Shown piece by piece: positions 26,339-35,841 of a stretch of DNA of 64,000 nucleotides. This DNA is from Acidobacteriota bacterium (GTDB taxonomy: Bacteria; Acidobacteriota; Vicinamibacteria; Vicinamibacterales; JAFNAJ01). The DNA lies in NCBI GenBank assembly GCA_023384575.1, contig JAHDVP010000002.1:123555-187554 (forward strand). Direction: 5' to 3'. Position 1 is the first letter of the stretch, and every line of letters starts with the position of its first letter. Under the pieces are notes generated by a model. That model was not told where the DNA came from. It did no database searches and was given only the letters and a program-made list of their open reading frames with translations. The position numbers were made by a program, and so were the translations under genes.

Positions 26339-27057
26339 GGTCTCCCCCCCTGCGACACCTCGGGGGAATCCGGGTTGGGCTCGTCCGAAACGATGGCCCC
26401 GTCGGCCAGTCGGATGATGCGCCGCGCGTAGGCCGCCACATCGGTCTCGTGTGTCACGAGCACCACCGTGCGGCCCTGGGCGTTGATTGCAGAGAACAAC
26501 GCCATGATCTCGGCGCTCGAGGCCGTGTCCAGATTCCCCGTCGGCTCGTCGGCGAACAGGATCTCCGGGTCGTTCACGATGGCACGGGCGATGGCCACCC
26601 GCTGCTGTTGGCCGCCGGACAGCTCGCCGGGGTGGTGGCGGATGCGGTCTGCCGGAAAGCCGACCGCGTCGAGCGCGCGGCGCGCGCGCGCCGGGACGTC
26701 GCGATGCTCCGAATAGAGCAACGGCAACTCGACGTTCTCGAGGGCACTCGTCCGCGGCAGCAGGTTGAACGACTGGAACACGAACCCGACAGTCCGGTTG
26801 CGCACCGTTGCCAGGGCCTCGTCGTCGAGGCTGCTGACGAGGGTGCCCCTGAGGTGCAGCGTGCCACTCGTCGGCCGATCGAGGCACCCGAGCAGGTTCA
26901 TCAGCGTGCTCTTGCCCGACCCGGAAGCCCCCACGATGGCCACGAACTCCCCGGGCTCGACCTCGAGCGACGCGTCGCGCAGCGCGGTCACCGAGAGCCC
27001 CCCTGGCTTCTCGTACACCTTGCTCAGGCTGTCGGCCCGTATGAGTGGCTCTGCCAT
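26335..27057 (-). CDS. MacB/LolD-type ABC transporter ATP-binding protein
   Basis: A 240-residue ATPase. Walker A is GASGSGKST, then [35 protein letters not shown], the signature LSGGQQQR, Walker [13 protein letters not shown] and switch LVTHE. This is the MacB/LolD subfamily, which drives mechanotransmission-type extrusion rather than import. GGAGGAGG lies just before the ATG at 27057; a longer in-frame start is not supported. The gene sits between the adaptor and the two permeases. Confidence 0.9.
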   Translation of the reverse strand: MAEPLIRADSLSKVYEKPGGLSVTALRDASLEVEPGEFVAIVGASGSGKSTLMNLLGCLDRPTSGTLHLRGTLVSSLDDEALATVRNRTVGFVFQSFNLLPRTSALENVELPLLYSEHRDVPARARRALDAVGFPADRIRHHPGELSGGQQQRVAIARAIVNDPEILFADEPTGNLDTASSAEIMALFSAINAQGRTVVLVTHETDVAAYARRIIRLADGAIVSDEPNPDSPEVSQGGRP

Positions 27058-27116
27058 GGCTGTCCTCCTCCGCGCGCCCGCACGGCCGTGCGTCGCGCCG
27101 ATGCCGGCCATCCGGC

Positions 27117-28328
27117 TCAGCCCGGAGGCACGGCGCCGACCAGCACGCGCTCGCTTTCGTCGAGACCGCCGACGATCTCGGTGAACCCCCCGTCTCGCCA
27201 TCCCGTCCGCACGACCCGGCGAACGACCCGCCCGCCGTCGAGCACGTAGACCACGCGCTCGGCCTCCTCCCGTCTGACGGCCGGCGTCGGCACGGCCAGC
27301 ACGCCCTGGCGCTCGCCGACGAGAATCCGGACGCTCGCCGTCATGTCGGGGCGCAGCAGCCCGTCAGACGGATCGAGATCGACGACGACGTCGTAGTAGA
27401 CGACGTTCTGCTGGATGACGGCCTTCGGAAGAATGGCGGTGACGGCGCCCGTGAAATCGCGCTCAGGGAACGCGTCCACACTGAGCACGGCGCGCTGCCC
27501 CGGCGCGATCCTGCCGATATCGGTCTCGTCCACGAAGGCGTCGGCCTGCAGGCGATCGAGGTCGACGAGCGTCACGAACGTCGGCGCCTGGAACCCGGCG
27601 GCAATCGCTTCGCCTTCCTGTGTGCTCACCGAGGCGATGACCCCGTCGATGGGCGCGGCAATGCGTGCGTAGGAAAGCTGCGTGCGGGCGAGCGACAGCA
27701 CCGCCCGCGCTTCGGCCACCTGCGCTTCGACGACCGAGACCTCTTCGGGCAGGTACTTGCGCTCGACGAGCGCGAGCCGTTCCCGCTCCGCCTCGAGCCG
27801 TGCCACAGCGCTGTCGAGGTTCTTCATCGCCACGTCGACGTCGTCTGGCGGCACCAGACGCCGGTCCAGCAACGCGGACTGCCGCTCGAGCTGCTTCTCC
27901 GCGAGCACTCGTCCCGCCTCCGCGTCGGCGACCGCGGCCCGAGCTTGAGCAATCTCCTGCACGCGCGCGCCGAGGCGCACGAGCTCCAGCCGGGCGACCG
28001 CCGCCTGCAGCGCGGCCTCGGCCTGGGCGACGCGCGCGCGCAGGTCGCGGTCGTCGAGCTCGGCGATGAGGTCGCCTCGCCGGACCCTATCGCCGATGTT
28101 GAAGTGCAGCCGCTCGAGCACTCCGGAGACCCGCGAGCCGACCTTCACTTCGGCGCCGACCTGCGGCCTGATCGCGCCCGTTGCGAGCACGCTCGCCGAC
28201 AGATCGCGACGCGCGACGACGGCGGTCGGCACGTCACTTCGCTGCTCGGCTCCTCGGTAGGCCCGCCACGCGAGCGTGCCAAGCCCAACGAGGGCGAGCG
28301 AGGCGATGACCACGCCGATGCTCTTCAT
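27117..28328 (-). CDS. MacA/HlyD-type periplasmic adaptor protein
   Basis: A 403-residue adaptor anchored by one N-terminal helix (IGVVIASLALVGLGTLAW). It has the biotinyl-lipoyl-like half-motifs GSRVSGVLERLHFNIGDRV and LSYARIAAPIDGVIASV flanking a long coiled-coil hairpin (about residues 95-215), then beta-barrel and membrane-proximal domains (VRILVGERQGVLAVPTPAV). It should link the MacB-like complex to an outer-membrane duct. No TolC gene is in this window. It is followed by the ATPase gene. Confidence 0.88.
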   Translation of the reverse strand: MKSIGVVIASLALVGLGTLAWRAYRGAEQRSDVPTAVVARRDLSASVLATGAIRPQVGAEVKVGSRVSGVLERLHFNIGDRVRRGDLIAELDDRDLRARVAQAEAALQAAVARLELVRLGARVQEIAQARAAVADAEAGRVLAEKQLERQSALLDRRLVPPDDVDVAMKNLDSAVARLEAERERLALVERKYLPEEVSVVEAQVAEARAVLSLARTQLSYARIAAPIDGVIASVSTQEGEAIAAGFQAPTFVTLVDLDRLQADAFVDETDIGRIAPGQRAVLSVDAFPERDFTGAVTAILPKAVIQQNVVYYDVVVDLDPSDGLLRPDMTASVRILVGERQGVLAVPTPAVRREEAERVVYVLDGGRVVRRVVRTGWRDGGFTEIVGGLDESERVLVGAVPPG

Positions 28329-28419
28329 GACGCGGATTCTCCCCCTCGCTGATGGCTCCGACCCCGTGTCGGGCCTGCCGGTCAACCCGTCGGTACGCAC
28401 TGGCCACCGCAGCCGGTGG

Positions 28420-28926
28420 TCACTGCCCCTCGTCCGACCGCGGCGCCCCGCCAGGTCCGAGCAGCGGCAAATGGCGTGGCGGCGTGCTTCCGCGCGCCCG
28501 ATCGCGGAGCAGCTCGACGAACCGGCCGCGTTGGTCCGGCGACAGCAGCCGTGCCTGAGCCAGGAGCGACTCGGCGACCGCGCGCTGGATGCCGGCCTGC
28601 ACGCCGCTGATGTCGCCTAGAATCGCGTCGATCGCGGCCGGGTCCGGCGAGGGCCCGCCGAGGGTCTCGAACAGCGCCTGACGCCGCTCGTGCACCCGCT
28701 CGCGCCCCGCTGCCACTCGTGTCTCGAGGTCCCGGTGAAGCTCCTCGAACGCCCGGACCTGCTCGTCGGTCAGATCCAGATGCTCGCGCAGCGAGCCCGA
28801 CGGAGACGTCACGCCGGTCGAACCGCCCGCGGCGGCCTCGTACCGAGTCCAGGCGATGGTCGCGATGACACCCAGATTGATCGCCAGCGACAGAAACAGG
28901 AGGAGGCGGAGGACCTGGTTCTTCAT
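28420..28926 (-). CDS. CpxP/Spy/ZraP-like periplasmic stress protein
   Basis: A 168-residue, mostly helical protein with an N-terminal membrane anchor or signal (LRLLLFLSLAINLGVIATIAW). Two copies of the LTxxQ-type motif that defines the CpxP/Spy family are present: LTDEQ (52-56) and LSPDQ (128-132). Family members are periplasmic chaperones or metal sensors that feed back on envelope stress regulators. Its place between an anti-sigma gene and an efflux adaptor supports such a role here (inference). Confidence 0.82.
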   Translation of the reverse strand: MKNQVLRLLLFLSLAINLGVIATIAWTRYEAAAGGSTGVTSPSGSLREHLDLTDEQVRAFEELHRDLETRVAAGRERVHERRQALFETLGGPSPDPAAIDAILGDISGVQAGIQRAVAESLLAQARLLSPDQRGRFVELLRDRARGSTPPRHLPLLGPGGAPRSDEGQ

Positions 28927-28930
28927 GGCG

Positions 28931-29401
28931 TCACCTGACCACGTCCCGACGAGCCGCGGGCGCCGGCAAGGCGATCTCGGCCAGCGATCCGGAAAACACG
29001 TCGGCGAAGACCTCCACGTCGACTGGTCCGCCCGGGCCGCGCGGGTGGGCGTCGGCAGGCGTCGTGCCGTGAACCAGCGCGCCGCCCAGACTGAGGCCAA
29101 TCGTGAGTCCGACGGCGAGCGCCAGGGTGGCAAGCACCGGGAAGGGGTCCCAGCCGGGCCAGGCGAGCCACCCCCGCCGCGGCCCGGCGGGCAGCCGCAC
29201 CTCGATACGAGGCCACAGGTCGACCCGGGGCAGTACGCGCGGCACCTCGCCGGCGAGCGCCCACGCGTCGGAGAGTCGGCCGTGAACCGCCGCGCAGGCG
29301 GTGCATCTCTCGAGGTGGCCCTGAACCGCGAGCCGATCGGCGTCAGGGAGCTCGCCGTCGATGAACGCCGACAGCTTGTCGATGACGACCGGACAGGTCA
29401 C
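28931..29401 (-). CDS. Zinc-finger (zf-HC2) anti-sigma factor, membrane-bound
   Basis: A 156-residue protein. The cytoplasmic N-terminus carries a zinc site, Cys3 plus H29-x3-C33-x2-C36 (HLERCTAC), that binds ECF sigma factors in this family. One transmembrane helix follows (about residues 85-108, VLATLALAVGLTIGLSLGGAL), with a short periplasmic tail. It should hold the adjacent sigma factor until an envelope signal releases it. The GTG at 29401 has AGGAGGAGG upstream; another in-frame GTG at 29428 lacks one. Confidence 0.88.
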   Translation of the reverse strand: MTCPVVIDKLSAFIDGELPDADRLAVQGHLERCTACAAVHGRLSDAWALAGEVPRVLPRVDLWPRIEVRLPAGPRRGWLAWPGWDPFPVLATLALAVGLTIGLSLGGALVHGTTPADAHPRGPGGPVDVEVFADVFSGSLAEIALPAPAARRDVVR

Positions 29402-29446
29402 GGCAGCCTCCTCCTCTCCCTTGAACACCGACCTGGGCGAAAACCG

Positions 29447-30073
29447 TCACGGAAGGGGTCCGACGTACGGTTTCAGCGCATCGCGCAACGCGGCCTTGGC
29501 ACGGCGCAGCAGTGCGTCCACCGCGTCCGGGCTGGAGGACATCACCTCGGCAATGGCTTCGTAGGAGAGCCCCTCGTAGCGGTGCAGCACGACGGCGATC
29601 CGCTGGCGCTCCGGCAGACGTCGAATGGCCCGCCCGACCACGCGGACGAGCTCGTCCCTCTCGAACACCCGATCGGGCCAGGCTTCACGGGGAGCGACCG
29701 CGACCGGCGTCTGCTGGCCCCGATCGTCGCTCTCGAGCGCGTCGAGCGACACGGTGGGCCTGCGGGTGCGCGCGCGCAGCGCGTTCAGCGCGACGTTGGT
29801 GGCGATCCGATGGAGCCAGGTCGTGAAGCGGGCATCCGGCCGGTACCGCGGCGCCGCGCGGTACACCTGCAGGAACACGTCCTGAGCGAGCTCCTCGGCC
29901 CGACTCTGATCCGCAATCAAGTGATGAATCAGATTCGTGACGGCGCCCTGGTGTGTCTCGACGAGCACCTGGAAGGCCCCGCGGTCGCCGCGCCCGACGC
30001 GGACCATGAGGGCCGAGCTGGCGTCTGCTGATGGCGACGCTTCGCGGCCGGTCGACAGGTCGGACGACGTCAC
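29447..30073 (-). CDS. ECF-type RNA polymerase sigma factor
   Basis: A 208-residue sigma factor. Region 2 covers about residues 20-100 (AEELAQDVFLQVYRAAPRY, FTTWLHRIATNVALNALRAR), and region 4 covers about 140-200 (LPERQRIAVVLHRYEGLSY, EAIAEVMSSSPDAVDALL). Regions 1.1 and 3 are absent, as expected for ECF types. The start is GTG at 30073 with GAGGGG upstream. It heads the run sigma, anti-sigma, CpxP-like, adaptor, ATPase, permeases, and is probably autoregulated. No ECF promoter could be identified with confidence in the upstream 200 bases. Confidence 0.92.
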   Translation of the reverse strand: MTSSDLSTGREASPSADASSALMVRVGRGDRGAFQVLVETHQGAVTNLIHHLIADQSRAEELAQDVFLQVYRAAPRYRPDARFTTWLHRIATNVALNALRARTRRPTVSLDALESDDRGQQTPVAVAPREAWPDRVFERDELVRVVGRAIRRLPERQRIAVVLHRYEGLSYEAIAEVMSSSPDAVDALLRRAKAALRDALKPYVGPLP

Positions 30074-30247
30074 CGGTTCCCCTCGCGTCGCGTTCGGCGC
30101 CACTCCGTCGCCGCGGCCGGCGACGGGAATGGGGGCTCGGCGACACCGCACCGCCTCGCGCGAGGCCCACGCCACCACGCGGGTGACGCGGCGTTCTGAC
30201 TGCTGCGGGCCACAGGCACCAGTCGACGCCTGGTCGTCGGATGTTGG

Positions 30248-30253
30248 TATGCT
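30248..30253 (+). promoter_or_regulatory. -10 element TATGCT for the class V aminotransferase
   Basis: TATGCT about 30 bases before the ATG at 30284, leaving room for a short leader with GGGAG before the start. The same hexamer is found upstream of metK. No -35 is clear. Confidence 0.4.
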
Positions 30254-30283
30254 GTCGGGCGGTCATCGCGCCGGGAGACGCCC

Positions 30284-31528
30284 ATGTCACACGCCATCGC
30301 TCATCGTCCGACCTACGACCTCGCCGCCCTGCGGCGTCATTTCCCCGCCCTCGAGCGCGTGCACAACGGCCAGCCGGTCGCCTACTTCGACGGCCCCGGA
30401 GGCACGCAGGTGCCTCGCGTCGTCGCCGAGGCGATGAATGAGTACCTCTTCCATCACAACGCCAACACGCACTGGTGCTATCCGAGCAGCCACGAGACCG
30501 ATGCCGCCATCGCCGACGCGCGGCGGGCGGCCGGCGACCTCCTGAACGCCGCCCCGGAGACGATCGTGTTCGGGGCGAACATGACGACCCTCACGTTCCA
30601 CCTCGCGCGCACGCTCGGCCGCACCTGGCACGCGGGAGACGAGGTCGTCGTCACCGAGCTCGACCATCATGCCAACATCGATCCCTGGCGCGCCACGGCC
30701 CGCGACCGCGATCTCGTGGTGCGGACGGTACCCATGCGCGACGAGACCGGTACACTCGACTGGGAGGCCTTCGAGCGGATGGTCTCGTCACGCACGAGGC
30801 TCGTCGCCATCGGCGCCGCCTCGAACGCCCTCGGGACGATCAACGATGTCGCTCGGGCCACGGCACTGGCCCACGCGCACGGCGCGCTCGTGTTCGTCGA
30901 TGCCGTGCATCTCGCGCCGCACGCGCTCGTCGACGTCCAGGCGTCGGACGCCGACTTCCTCGCGTGCTCGGCATACAAGTTCCATGGCCCCCACGTGGGA
31001 CTGCTCTGGGGTCGCCACGATCTGCTCGCTGCGCTCGACGTGCCCAAGGTCGCCCCTGCACCCGACAACGTGCCAGACCGGCTCGAGACCGGCACGCTGA
31101 ACCACGAAGGCCTCGTGGGCACGATGGCTGCCATCGACTTTTTGGCCGGACTCGGACACGGCGCGACCCGGCGCGAACGCCTCGCCGGCGCCTACGCCGC
31201 GATTGACGCCCACGAAATGGCGATGTTCGGCCGGTTGTGGAGGGGGTTGTCGGCCATCGACGGCGTGCGGCTGTTCGGTGTCGCTCCCGAAGAGCCGCGC
31301 ACGCCGACGGTGGCCTTCGCGGTCGATGGGATCGACGCCGACACCGTGGCGACGGCGCTGGCCGACCTCGCCGTGTTCGTGTCGAGCGGCGACTTCTACG
31401 CCGCGACGGTCGTCGAGCGGCTCGGGTACGCGCGCGAAGGGCTCGTCCGGGCGGGCTGCGCGCTCTACACGACCGCCGACGAGGTGGATCGGCTGGTGAC
31501 CGGCGTCGCCGCGATCGCCGCGCGGTGA
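30284..31528 (+). CDS. Cysteine desulfurase-like class V aminotransferase (VC1184-type)
   Basis: A 414-residue PLP enzyme of fold-type I, class V. The N-terminus has YFDGPGGTQVP, the cofactor region is TELDHHANIDPW, the PLP Asp206 is in VFVDAVHLAPH and the Schiff-base Lys232 in SAYKFHGPHVGLL. It resembles the VC1184 subfamily often named cysteine desulfurase-like. The region where the active-site Cys loop would be reads SSGDFYAATVVE, so the sulfurtransferase Cys of IscS/SufS is not apparent. No Fe-S assembly gene is near; the substrate is open. Confidence 0.85.
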   Translation: MSHAIAHRPTYDLAALRRHFPALERVHNGQPVAYFDGPGGTQVPRVVAEAMNEYLFHHNANTHWCYPSSHETDAAIADARRAAGDLLNAAPETIVFGANMTTLTFHLARTLGRTWHAGDEVVVTELDHHANIDPWRATARDRDLVVRTVPMRDETGTLDWEAFERMVSSRTRLVAIGAASNALGTINDVARATALAHAHGALVFVDAVHLAPHALVDVQASDADFLACSAYKFHGPHVGLLWGRHDLLAALDVPKVAPAPDNVPDRLETGTLNHEGLVGTMAAIDFLAGLGHGATRRERLAGAYAAIDAHEMAMFGRLWRGLSAIDGVRLFGVAPEEPRTPTVAFAVDGIDADTVATALADLAVFVSSGDFYAATVVERLGYAREGLVRAGCALYTTADEVDRLVTGVAAIAAR

Positions 31529-31602
31529 ACCGCGCTCGGCGGCGCAGACGCGTCGGCCCTCGCGGCACCTCGCCTCGGCCGCACGGGGCCGGGGCGTTCG
31601 CG

Positions 31603-33021
31603 TCACGAGGGTGGCTGCGCGGTGCGGTCCGCGTCGAGGCCGAGCAACTCGTCGACCTCCTGGTAGAACCCTTCCAGGATGCGCTCGGGATCCGGGACGA
31701 TGCTGGCGTCGGTGTAGACGCCGAGCCAGACCTCGCCGGCGTAGCTGAGGAGACTCACGCCGAGGCCGAGCCGCCCCGCGCACGGCACCCAGAACATCGC
31801 CTGCTTCATCGGCACGCCGGCAAACGAGATGGGTTCGCGCGGTCCGACGACGTTGGTGACGACGGCCGTGGCCTTCGACGAGAAGAGATCGACGGCGAAC
31901 TCGAAGATCTGTCTGGGTGCGGCCCCGATCGCGCGGAGGATCTGAAAGGCTACGAACGCCTCCGGCGAGCGCTTGAGCGCCGTCATGCGGCGACGGACCT
32001 CGAAGATGCGGTCGAGCGGGTCATCGAGGCCGAGCGGGAGCGCCATGAACACCAGCCCGAACTGGTTTCCGAGCTGGTAGGCTTCTTCGATGGGCCGAAG
32101 GTTGACGGGAATCACGCCGCGCACGTCGAGCGTGGAAGGCACCGCGTCGCCCCGTTCGAGCAGGTACCGGCGCAGGGCACCGCTCAGCCCCGCCATCAGC
32201 ACGTCGTTGATGGTCGACCCCGTCAGGCGCCCCACGCGCTTCAGGTCGGCCACCGAGATCGGCCGCGACCACACCACGCGCTTTCGATTCGTCAGCCCCC
32301 CCTTGAACCGGGTCACCGGGTCGGGCGGCATCACCACGAGCCTCGTGAGGGCGCCGGTCCCTGCGGCCATCTGCCCGGTCGTTTCGAGGGCGCGCATCGG
32401 GTTCGCCAGCCACTGCCCGGCCTCCCTGAGCACCGCCGCCGGAAGCGCGAGGGTCTGGTCGACGAGGCCACGCACCTTCCGGGCCACCGCCTCCCACGGC
32501 TCGAGCTCGTCGTCGGCAGCCGGCGCTGGCGGAGGCCGTCGGGTCGGCGCCTGATCGGACATCGACAGGATGACGTGAATCAGCGCCAGGCCGTCGCCAA
32601 TGGCGTGGTGAATGCGGCCGATGAGCGCCGAGCCGTCCTGGTAGTGCGACACGTAGTAGAAGTGCCAGGGCGGACGGTCGGCCTCGAAGGGGCGGCACAT
32701 GAGAGAGGCCACGAACGTCTGCAGAACGGCCTCGTCTGCGGGTGGCGCCAGCTCGACCTGCGACAGGTGCCGGTCGAGATCGAAGCGCGGGTCCTCCTCC
32801 CAGGTCGGCGTGCCGACCGGGAGCAGCGGTTCGACGATGCGCTGGCGGAAGCGCGGGAACTGGAGCAGCTGCGACTCGAAGATGTGCCGGACGCGGGAGA
32901 ACGGGATGGGCGCCTCGAAGACCAGCACGCCCGTCACGACCATCAGGTTGGCCGGCTCGTCCATACGCAGCCAGGCGCTGTCGACGGCCGCGACCGGCTG
33001 ACGGGAGAGATCGGCGCTCAC
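31603..33021 (-). CDS. Wax ester synthase/diacylglycerol acyltransferase (WS/DGAT)
   Basis: A 472-residue bifunctional acyltransferase. It transfers fatty acyl groups from acyl-CoA to fatty alcohol or diacylglycerol, making wax esters or triacylglycerol for storage. The catalytic HHxxxDG motif is HHAIGDG (138-144). Other family landmarks are DSAWLRMDEPANLM at the N-terminus, GSTINDVLMAGLSGALRRYL and NVVGPREPISFAG in the C-terminal half. The length is typical. The GTG start lies three bases after the phasin-like gene, so both are probably made from one transcript with the acyl-CoA ligase. Confidence 0.9.
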   Translation of the reverse strand: MSADLSRQPVAAVDSAWLRMDEPANLMVVTGVLVFEAPIPFSRVRHIFESQLLQFPRFRQRIVEPLLPVGTPTWEEDPRFDLDRHLSQVELAPPADEAVLQTFVASLMCRPFEADRPPWHFYYVSHYQDGSALIGRIHHAIGDGLALIHVILSMSDQAPTRRPPPAPAADDELEPWEAVARKVRGLVDQTLALPAAVLREAGQWLANPMRALETTGQMAAGTGALTRLVVMPPDPVTRFKGGLTNRKRVVWSRPISVADLKRVGRLTGSTINDVLMAGLSGALRRYLLERGDAVPSTLDVRGVIPVNLRPIEEAYQLGNQFGLVFMALPLGLDDPLDRIFEVRRRMTALKRSPEAFVAFQILRAIGAAPRQIFEFAVDLFSSKATAVVTNVVGPREPISFAGVPMKQAMFWVPCAGRLGLGVSLLSYAGEVWLGVYTDASIVPDPERILEGFYQEVDELLGLDADRTAQPPS

Positions 33022-33024
33022 GCG

Positions 33025-33378
33025 TCAAGCCCCGGTGCCCGGGCCCGCCGCGAGACGGGCGAGCGTGCCCTTGATCTCGGAGAGCTGCGCCTCGATCGTG
33101 GCCAGTGAGCGCTGCTGCTTGCCGACGCGCGCCGACAGCGCCTCGAGCTCCTCGAGGACGCGGGCCACGTCGTTCTTCGACGGGAGGTTGACCAGGTCGA
33201 GCGTGGTGCTCACCGTCCGGTCGACGTGGCCCTTGGCGGCGAGACTCTGCTGGAGGGCCGAGAGGAAGACCGGCGTCTGCAGCAGCTGGTCGGACAGCCG
33301 ATTGAAGGCCCCTTCGCCCGACGCCTTCAACGTGTCGATGAACGAACCAATGAGGGTGTCGGTCTTCTCGTCAGCCAT
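33025..33378 (-). CDS. Phasin/PhaE-like coiled-coil protein
   Basis: A 117-residue soluble helical protein. The segment STTLDLVNLPSKNDVARVLE followed by heptads (LEALSARVGKQQRSLATIEA) resembles the C-terminal part of PhaE and phasin-like granule proteins, where a Leu-Pro-Ser/Thr-x-x-Asp turn precedes a coiled coil. The tail is Gly/Ala-rich. GGAGG precedes the ATG. Between a lipid acyltransferase and an SCP2 protein, a role on the surface of storage lipid or polyester granules is plausible but inferred. No PHA synthase gene is in the window. Confidence 0.65.
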   Translation of the reverse strand: MADEKTDTLIGSFIDTLKASGEGAFNRLSDQLLQTPVFLSALQQSLAAKGHVDRTVSTTLDLVNLPSKNDVARVLEELEALSARVGKQQRSLATIEAQLSEIKGTLARLAAGPGTGA

Positions 33379-33414
33379 GTGCGCCTCCGTTCCCCGGCCG
33401 CCCGCCGCGCCAGC

Positions 33415-33849
33415 TCACGCCAGCAGGTGATCGTAGCCCTGATCGGTCAGCCAGGTGCGGTAGACCCCGTGAATCGGCTTCGTGATGGGCGCCATCTCGA
33501 GGATCTTCGAGAGCGGCCCGCGCAGCTTGACGCGGCCCATGGCCACGGCGAGCGCGACGTTCTCCTTGCCCTGGAAGAACCGGTTGGCGACGTCGCTCGC
33601 CATCTTCAGCGAGATGAGCGGTTCCCAGTCGCGCCCCTCGTCGCCCCACATCCAGCGCAGCAGGCGGCCGTTGGCCTCGTCGATCACCGGCGCAGCCGCG
33701 ACGTTGAACACGAGATCGAGATCGGAGATCTCGAACCGGTTCGGCGCGTCGAGGTCCCTCAGGGGACGACCGACCTCGGGGTGGTCGTTCATCAGCCGGA
33801 AGATCTGTTCGAAGCACGTCTTGAACTCGTCGGCGTCCCTGAACTTCAT
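33415..33849 (-). CDS. SCP2 sterol-binding-type lipid carrier protein
   Basis: A 144-residue cytosolic protein with an SCP2-like fold: EISDLDLVFNVAAAPVIDE, LISLKMASDVANRFFQGKEN, then VALAVAMGRVKLRGPLSKIL. SCP2 domains bind acyl chains or acyl-CoA and move them between enzymes. GAGGAG lies upstream of the ATG at 33849. It sits between an acyl-CoA ligase and a wax-ester synthase, consistent with acyl transfer in storage-lipid synthesis (inference). Confidence 0.8.
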   Translation of the reverse strand: MKFRDADEFKTCFEQIFRLMNDHPEVGRPLRDLDAPNRFEISDLDLVFNVAAAPVIDEANGRLLRWMWGDEGRDWEPLISLKMASDVANRFFQGKENVALAVAMGRVKLRGPLSKILEMAPITKPIHGVYRTWLTDQGYDHLLA

Positions 33850-33962
33850 GGGTCGTTCGCTCCTCGGGGTGTCGCGGCCGGCCCGGTCGCGGCGGGTGTG
33901 GTGCCGTGCCACGGGCAGACGGGCATCATACCCACACTCGGTCCGGCCGCCTCGCCGCTGCC

Positions 33963-35789
33963 TCAGCCGCGGTCGTCGTTGCCTCCCGCGTAGAACGCGT
34001 CGAGCAGGTGCATGTACTTCTGCTCGACCGCCTTCCGCTTGACCTTCAGACTGGCCGTCAGGTCGCCGGCGTCGACGGACAGGTCGACCGGCAGGAAGGC
34101 GAACTTCTTGATCGTCTCGTAGCTGGCGAGCCCCGCGTTCAGCTGATCGACGTAGCTCTGGAAGAGCGTCACGACACGCGCGTCGGCCACGAGGTCGGCG
34201 AGCGGGGCCGCCTCGCCGCCACCGTGCTCCTTGAGGTACTTGCGGACCGACTCCTCGTCGATCGAGATGAGCGCCGAGCAGAAGTTCCGGTTGTTGCCGT
34301 GGACCACCACCTGGCTGATGAACGGGCAGATGGCCTTCAGTCTGCCCTCGAGCGCCTGCGGGGCGATGTACTTGCCGCCGGAGGTCTTGATCAGGTCCTT
34401 CTTCCGGTCGGTGATCTTCAGGAACCCGTCGGCATCGACGAAGCCGATGTCGCCGGTCGCGAGCCAGCCGTCGGCGTCGATCGTCTCGCGCGTCGCATCG
34501 GGCAGGTTGTGGTACCCGCGCATGACGCCTCGTCCGCGGACCAGGATCTCGCCGTCTGCCGGCGCGATCCGTACTTCGGTTCCGGGCATCGGGTGCCCCA
34601 CCGTCCCGAAGCGGAACCGGCTCGGCAGGTTGACGAACGTCGCGGCGCTCGTTTCGGTGAGCCCGTAGCCCTCGCAGATGAGAATCGTGGCCGCGTGGAA
34701 GAACTCGGCCACCTCGCGCGACAGGGGCGCGCTGCCCGAGATGAAGAAACTCAACCGCCCGCCAAAGCGCTCGCGCAGCTTCGAGAAGACGAGCGCGTCG
34801 GCCAGCTTGTGCTTGAGGGCCAGCAGGCCCGAGGCCTCCTGGCCGGCCTGCTTCAGCGCCGACACCTGCCGGCCGACCCCCATCGCCCAGGTGAAGATCT
34901 TCAGCTTGAGGCCGCCCGACTCCTGGGCCCCCATGACCACCTTGTTGTGCACCTTCTCGAACACCCGCGGCACCGCGGCGACGAAGGTCGGCTTGACCTC
35001 GGCGAGGTGGTCGACCATCTTGTCGACCCGACCGTCGATGGCGCTGGTGAAGCCGATGCGGATCTGCGCCGCCTCGAGCACCTTGCCGAAGCTGTGCGAC
35101 AGCGGCAGCCACAGGTACTGCACGTCGTCTGCCACGAGCAGACCCAGCGCATCGATGGCCTCGGCCTCGTACAGCCAGCAGTCGTGCGTCAGCTCGACGC
35201 CCTTCTGGCGGCCGGTCGTGCCCGACGTGTAGAGCAGCGTCGCCAGCGAGGCCGGGGTGACCTCGGCCACGGCCGCTTCGTAGTGGCCGGGGTTCGCCGC
35301 GTCGTGCGCCCGCCCCAGCTCCATCAGCCGCCCGAGCGAGATCACCCAGTCGCTCGACGGCGGCACCCCGTCGATGAGCACGACCTTGATCACGCCTGGC
35401 AGCTCGCCGCGCTTCTGCTCGATCTTCGCGAGCTGTGCGTCGTTCTCGACGAAGACCACGCGCGTGGCCGAATCGTTGATGATGTAGGCCGATTCGTCGG
35501 CGGTGTTCGACGGGTAAATCGTCGTCGTCGCCGCCCCGGCACACATGATGCCGAAGTCGACGAGGACCCAGTCGACGCGTGTGGCACAGAGGATGGCACA
35601 CCGCTGCTCGTGTTCGATGCCGAGCGATCGCAATCCCATCGCGATGGCCCGCACGCGGTCGCCGACCTCCTTCCACGTGATCGAGGGCCAGCCGGGGTCG
35701 GTGGGATACATGAATGCGGTGCGATCGGGGGTGGTCGCCACTCGGTGGAGCAGCATCGCGGCCAACGAACGATAGGTCTCGGTGGTCAT
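33963..35789 (-). CDS. Long-chain fatty acid-CoA ligase (FadD15-like)
   Basis: A 608-residue AMP-forming enzyme that activates fatty acids to acyl-CoA. The P-loop-like motif is YTSGTTGRQKG (187-197). Other landmarks are CEGYGLTETSAATFVNLP, GEILVRGRGVMRGYHNLP and the hinge/A10-type TDRKKDLIKTSGGKYIAPQ. The C-terminal FLPVDLSVDAGDLTASLKVKR is typical of the long bacterial form. AGGAGAGG precedes the ATG. It would supply acyl-CoA to the downstream SCP2 and WS/DGAT products. Confidence 0.92.
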   Translation of the reverse strand: MTTETYRSLAAMLLHRVATTPDRTAFMYPTDPGWPSITWKEVGDRVRAIAMGLRSLGIEHEQRCAILCATRVDWVLVDFGIMCAGAATTTIYPSNTADESAYIINDSATRVVFVENDAQLAKIEQKRGELPGVIKVVLIDGVPPSSDWVISLGRLMELGRAHDAANPGHYEAAVAEVTPASLATLLYTSGTTGRQKGVELTHDCWLYEAEAIDALGLLVADDVQYLWLPLSHSFGKVLEAAQIRIGFTSAIDGRVDKMVDHLAEVKPTFVAAVPRVFEKVHNKVVMGAQESGGLKLKIFTWAMGVGRQVSALKQAGQEASGLLALKHKLADALVFSKLRERFGGRLSFFISGSAPLSREVAEFFHAATILICEGYGLTETSAATFVNLPSRFRFGTVGHPMPGTEVRIAPADGEILVRGRGVMRGYHNLPDATRETIDADGWLATGDIGFVDADGFLKITDRKKDLIKTSGGKYIAPQALEGRLKAICPFISQVVVHGNNRNFCSALISIDEESVRKYLKEHGGGEAAPLADLVADARVVTLFQSYVDQLNAGLASYETIKKFAFLPVDLSVDAGDLTASLKVKRKAVEQKYMHLLDAFYAGGNDDRG

Positions 35790-35841
35790 CCTCTCCTCCG
35801 GGCGACGGGGGCGACGGGGCGAACGGAACGAGTGGAGCCGA

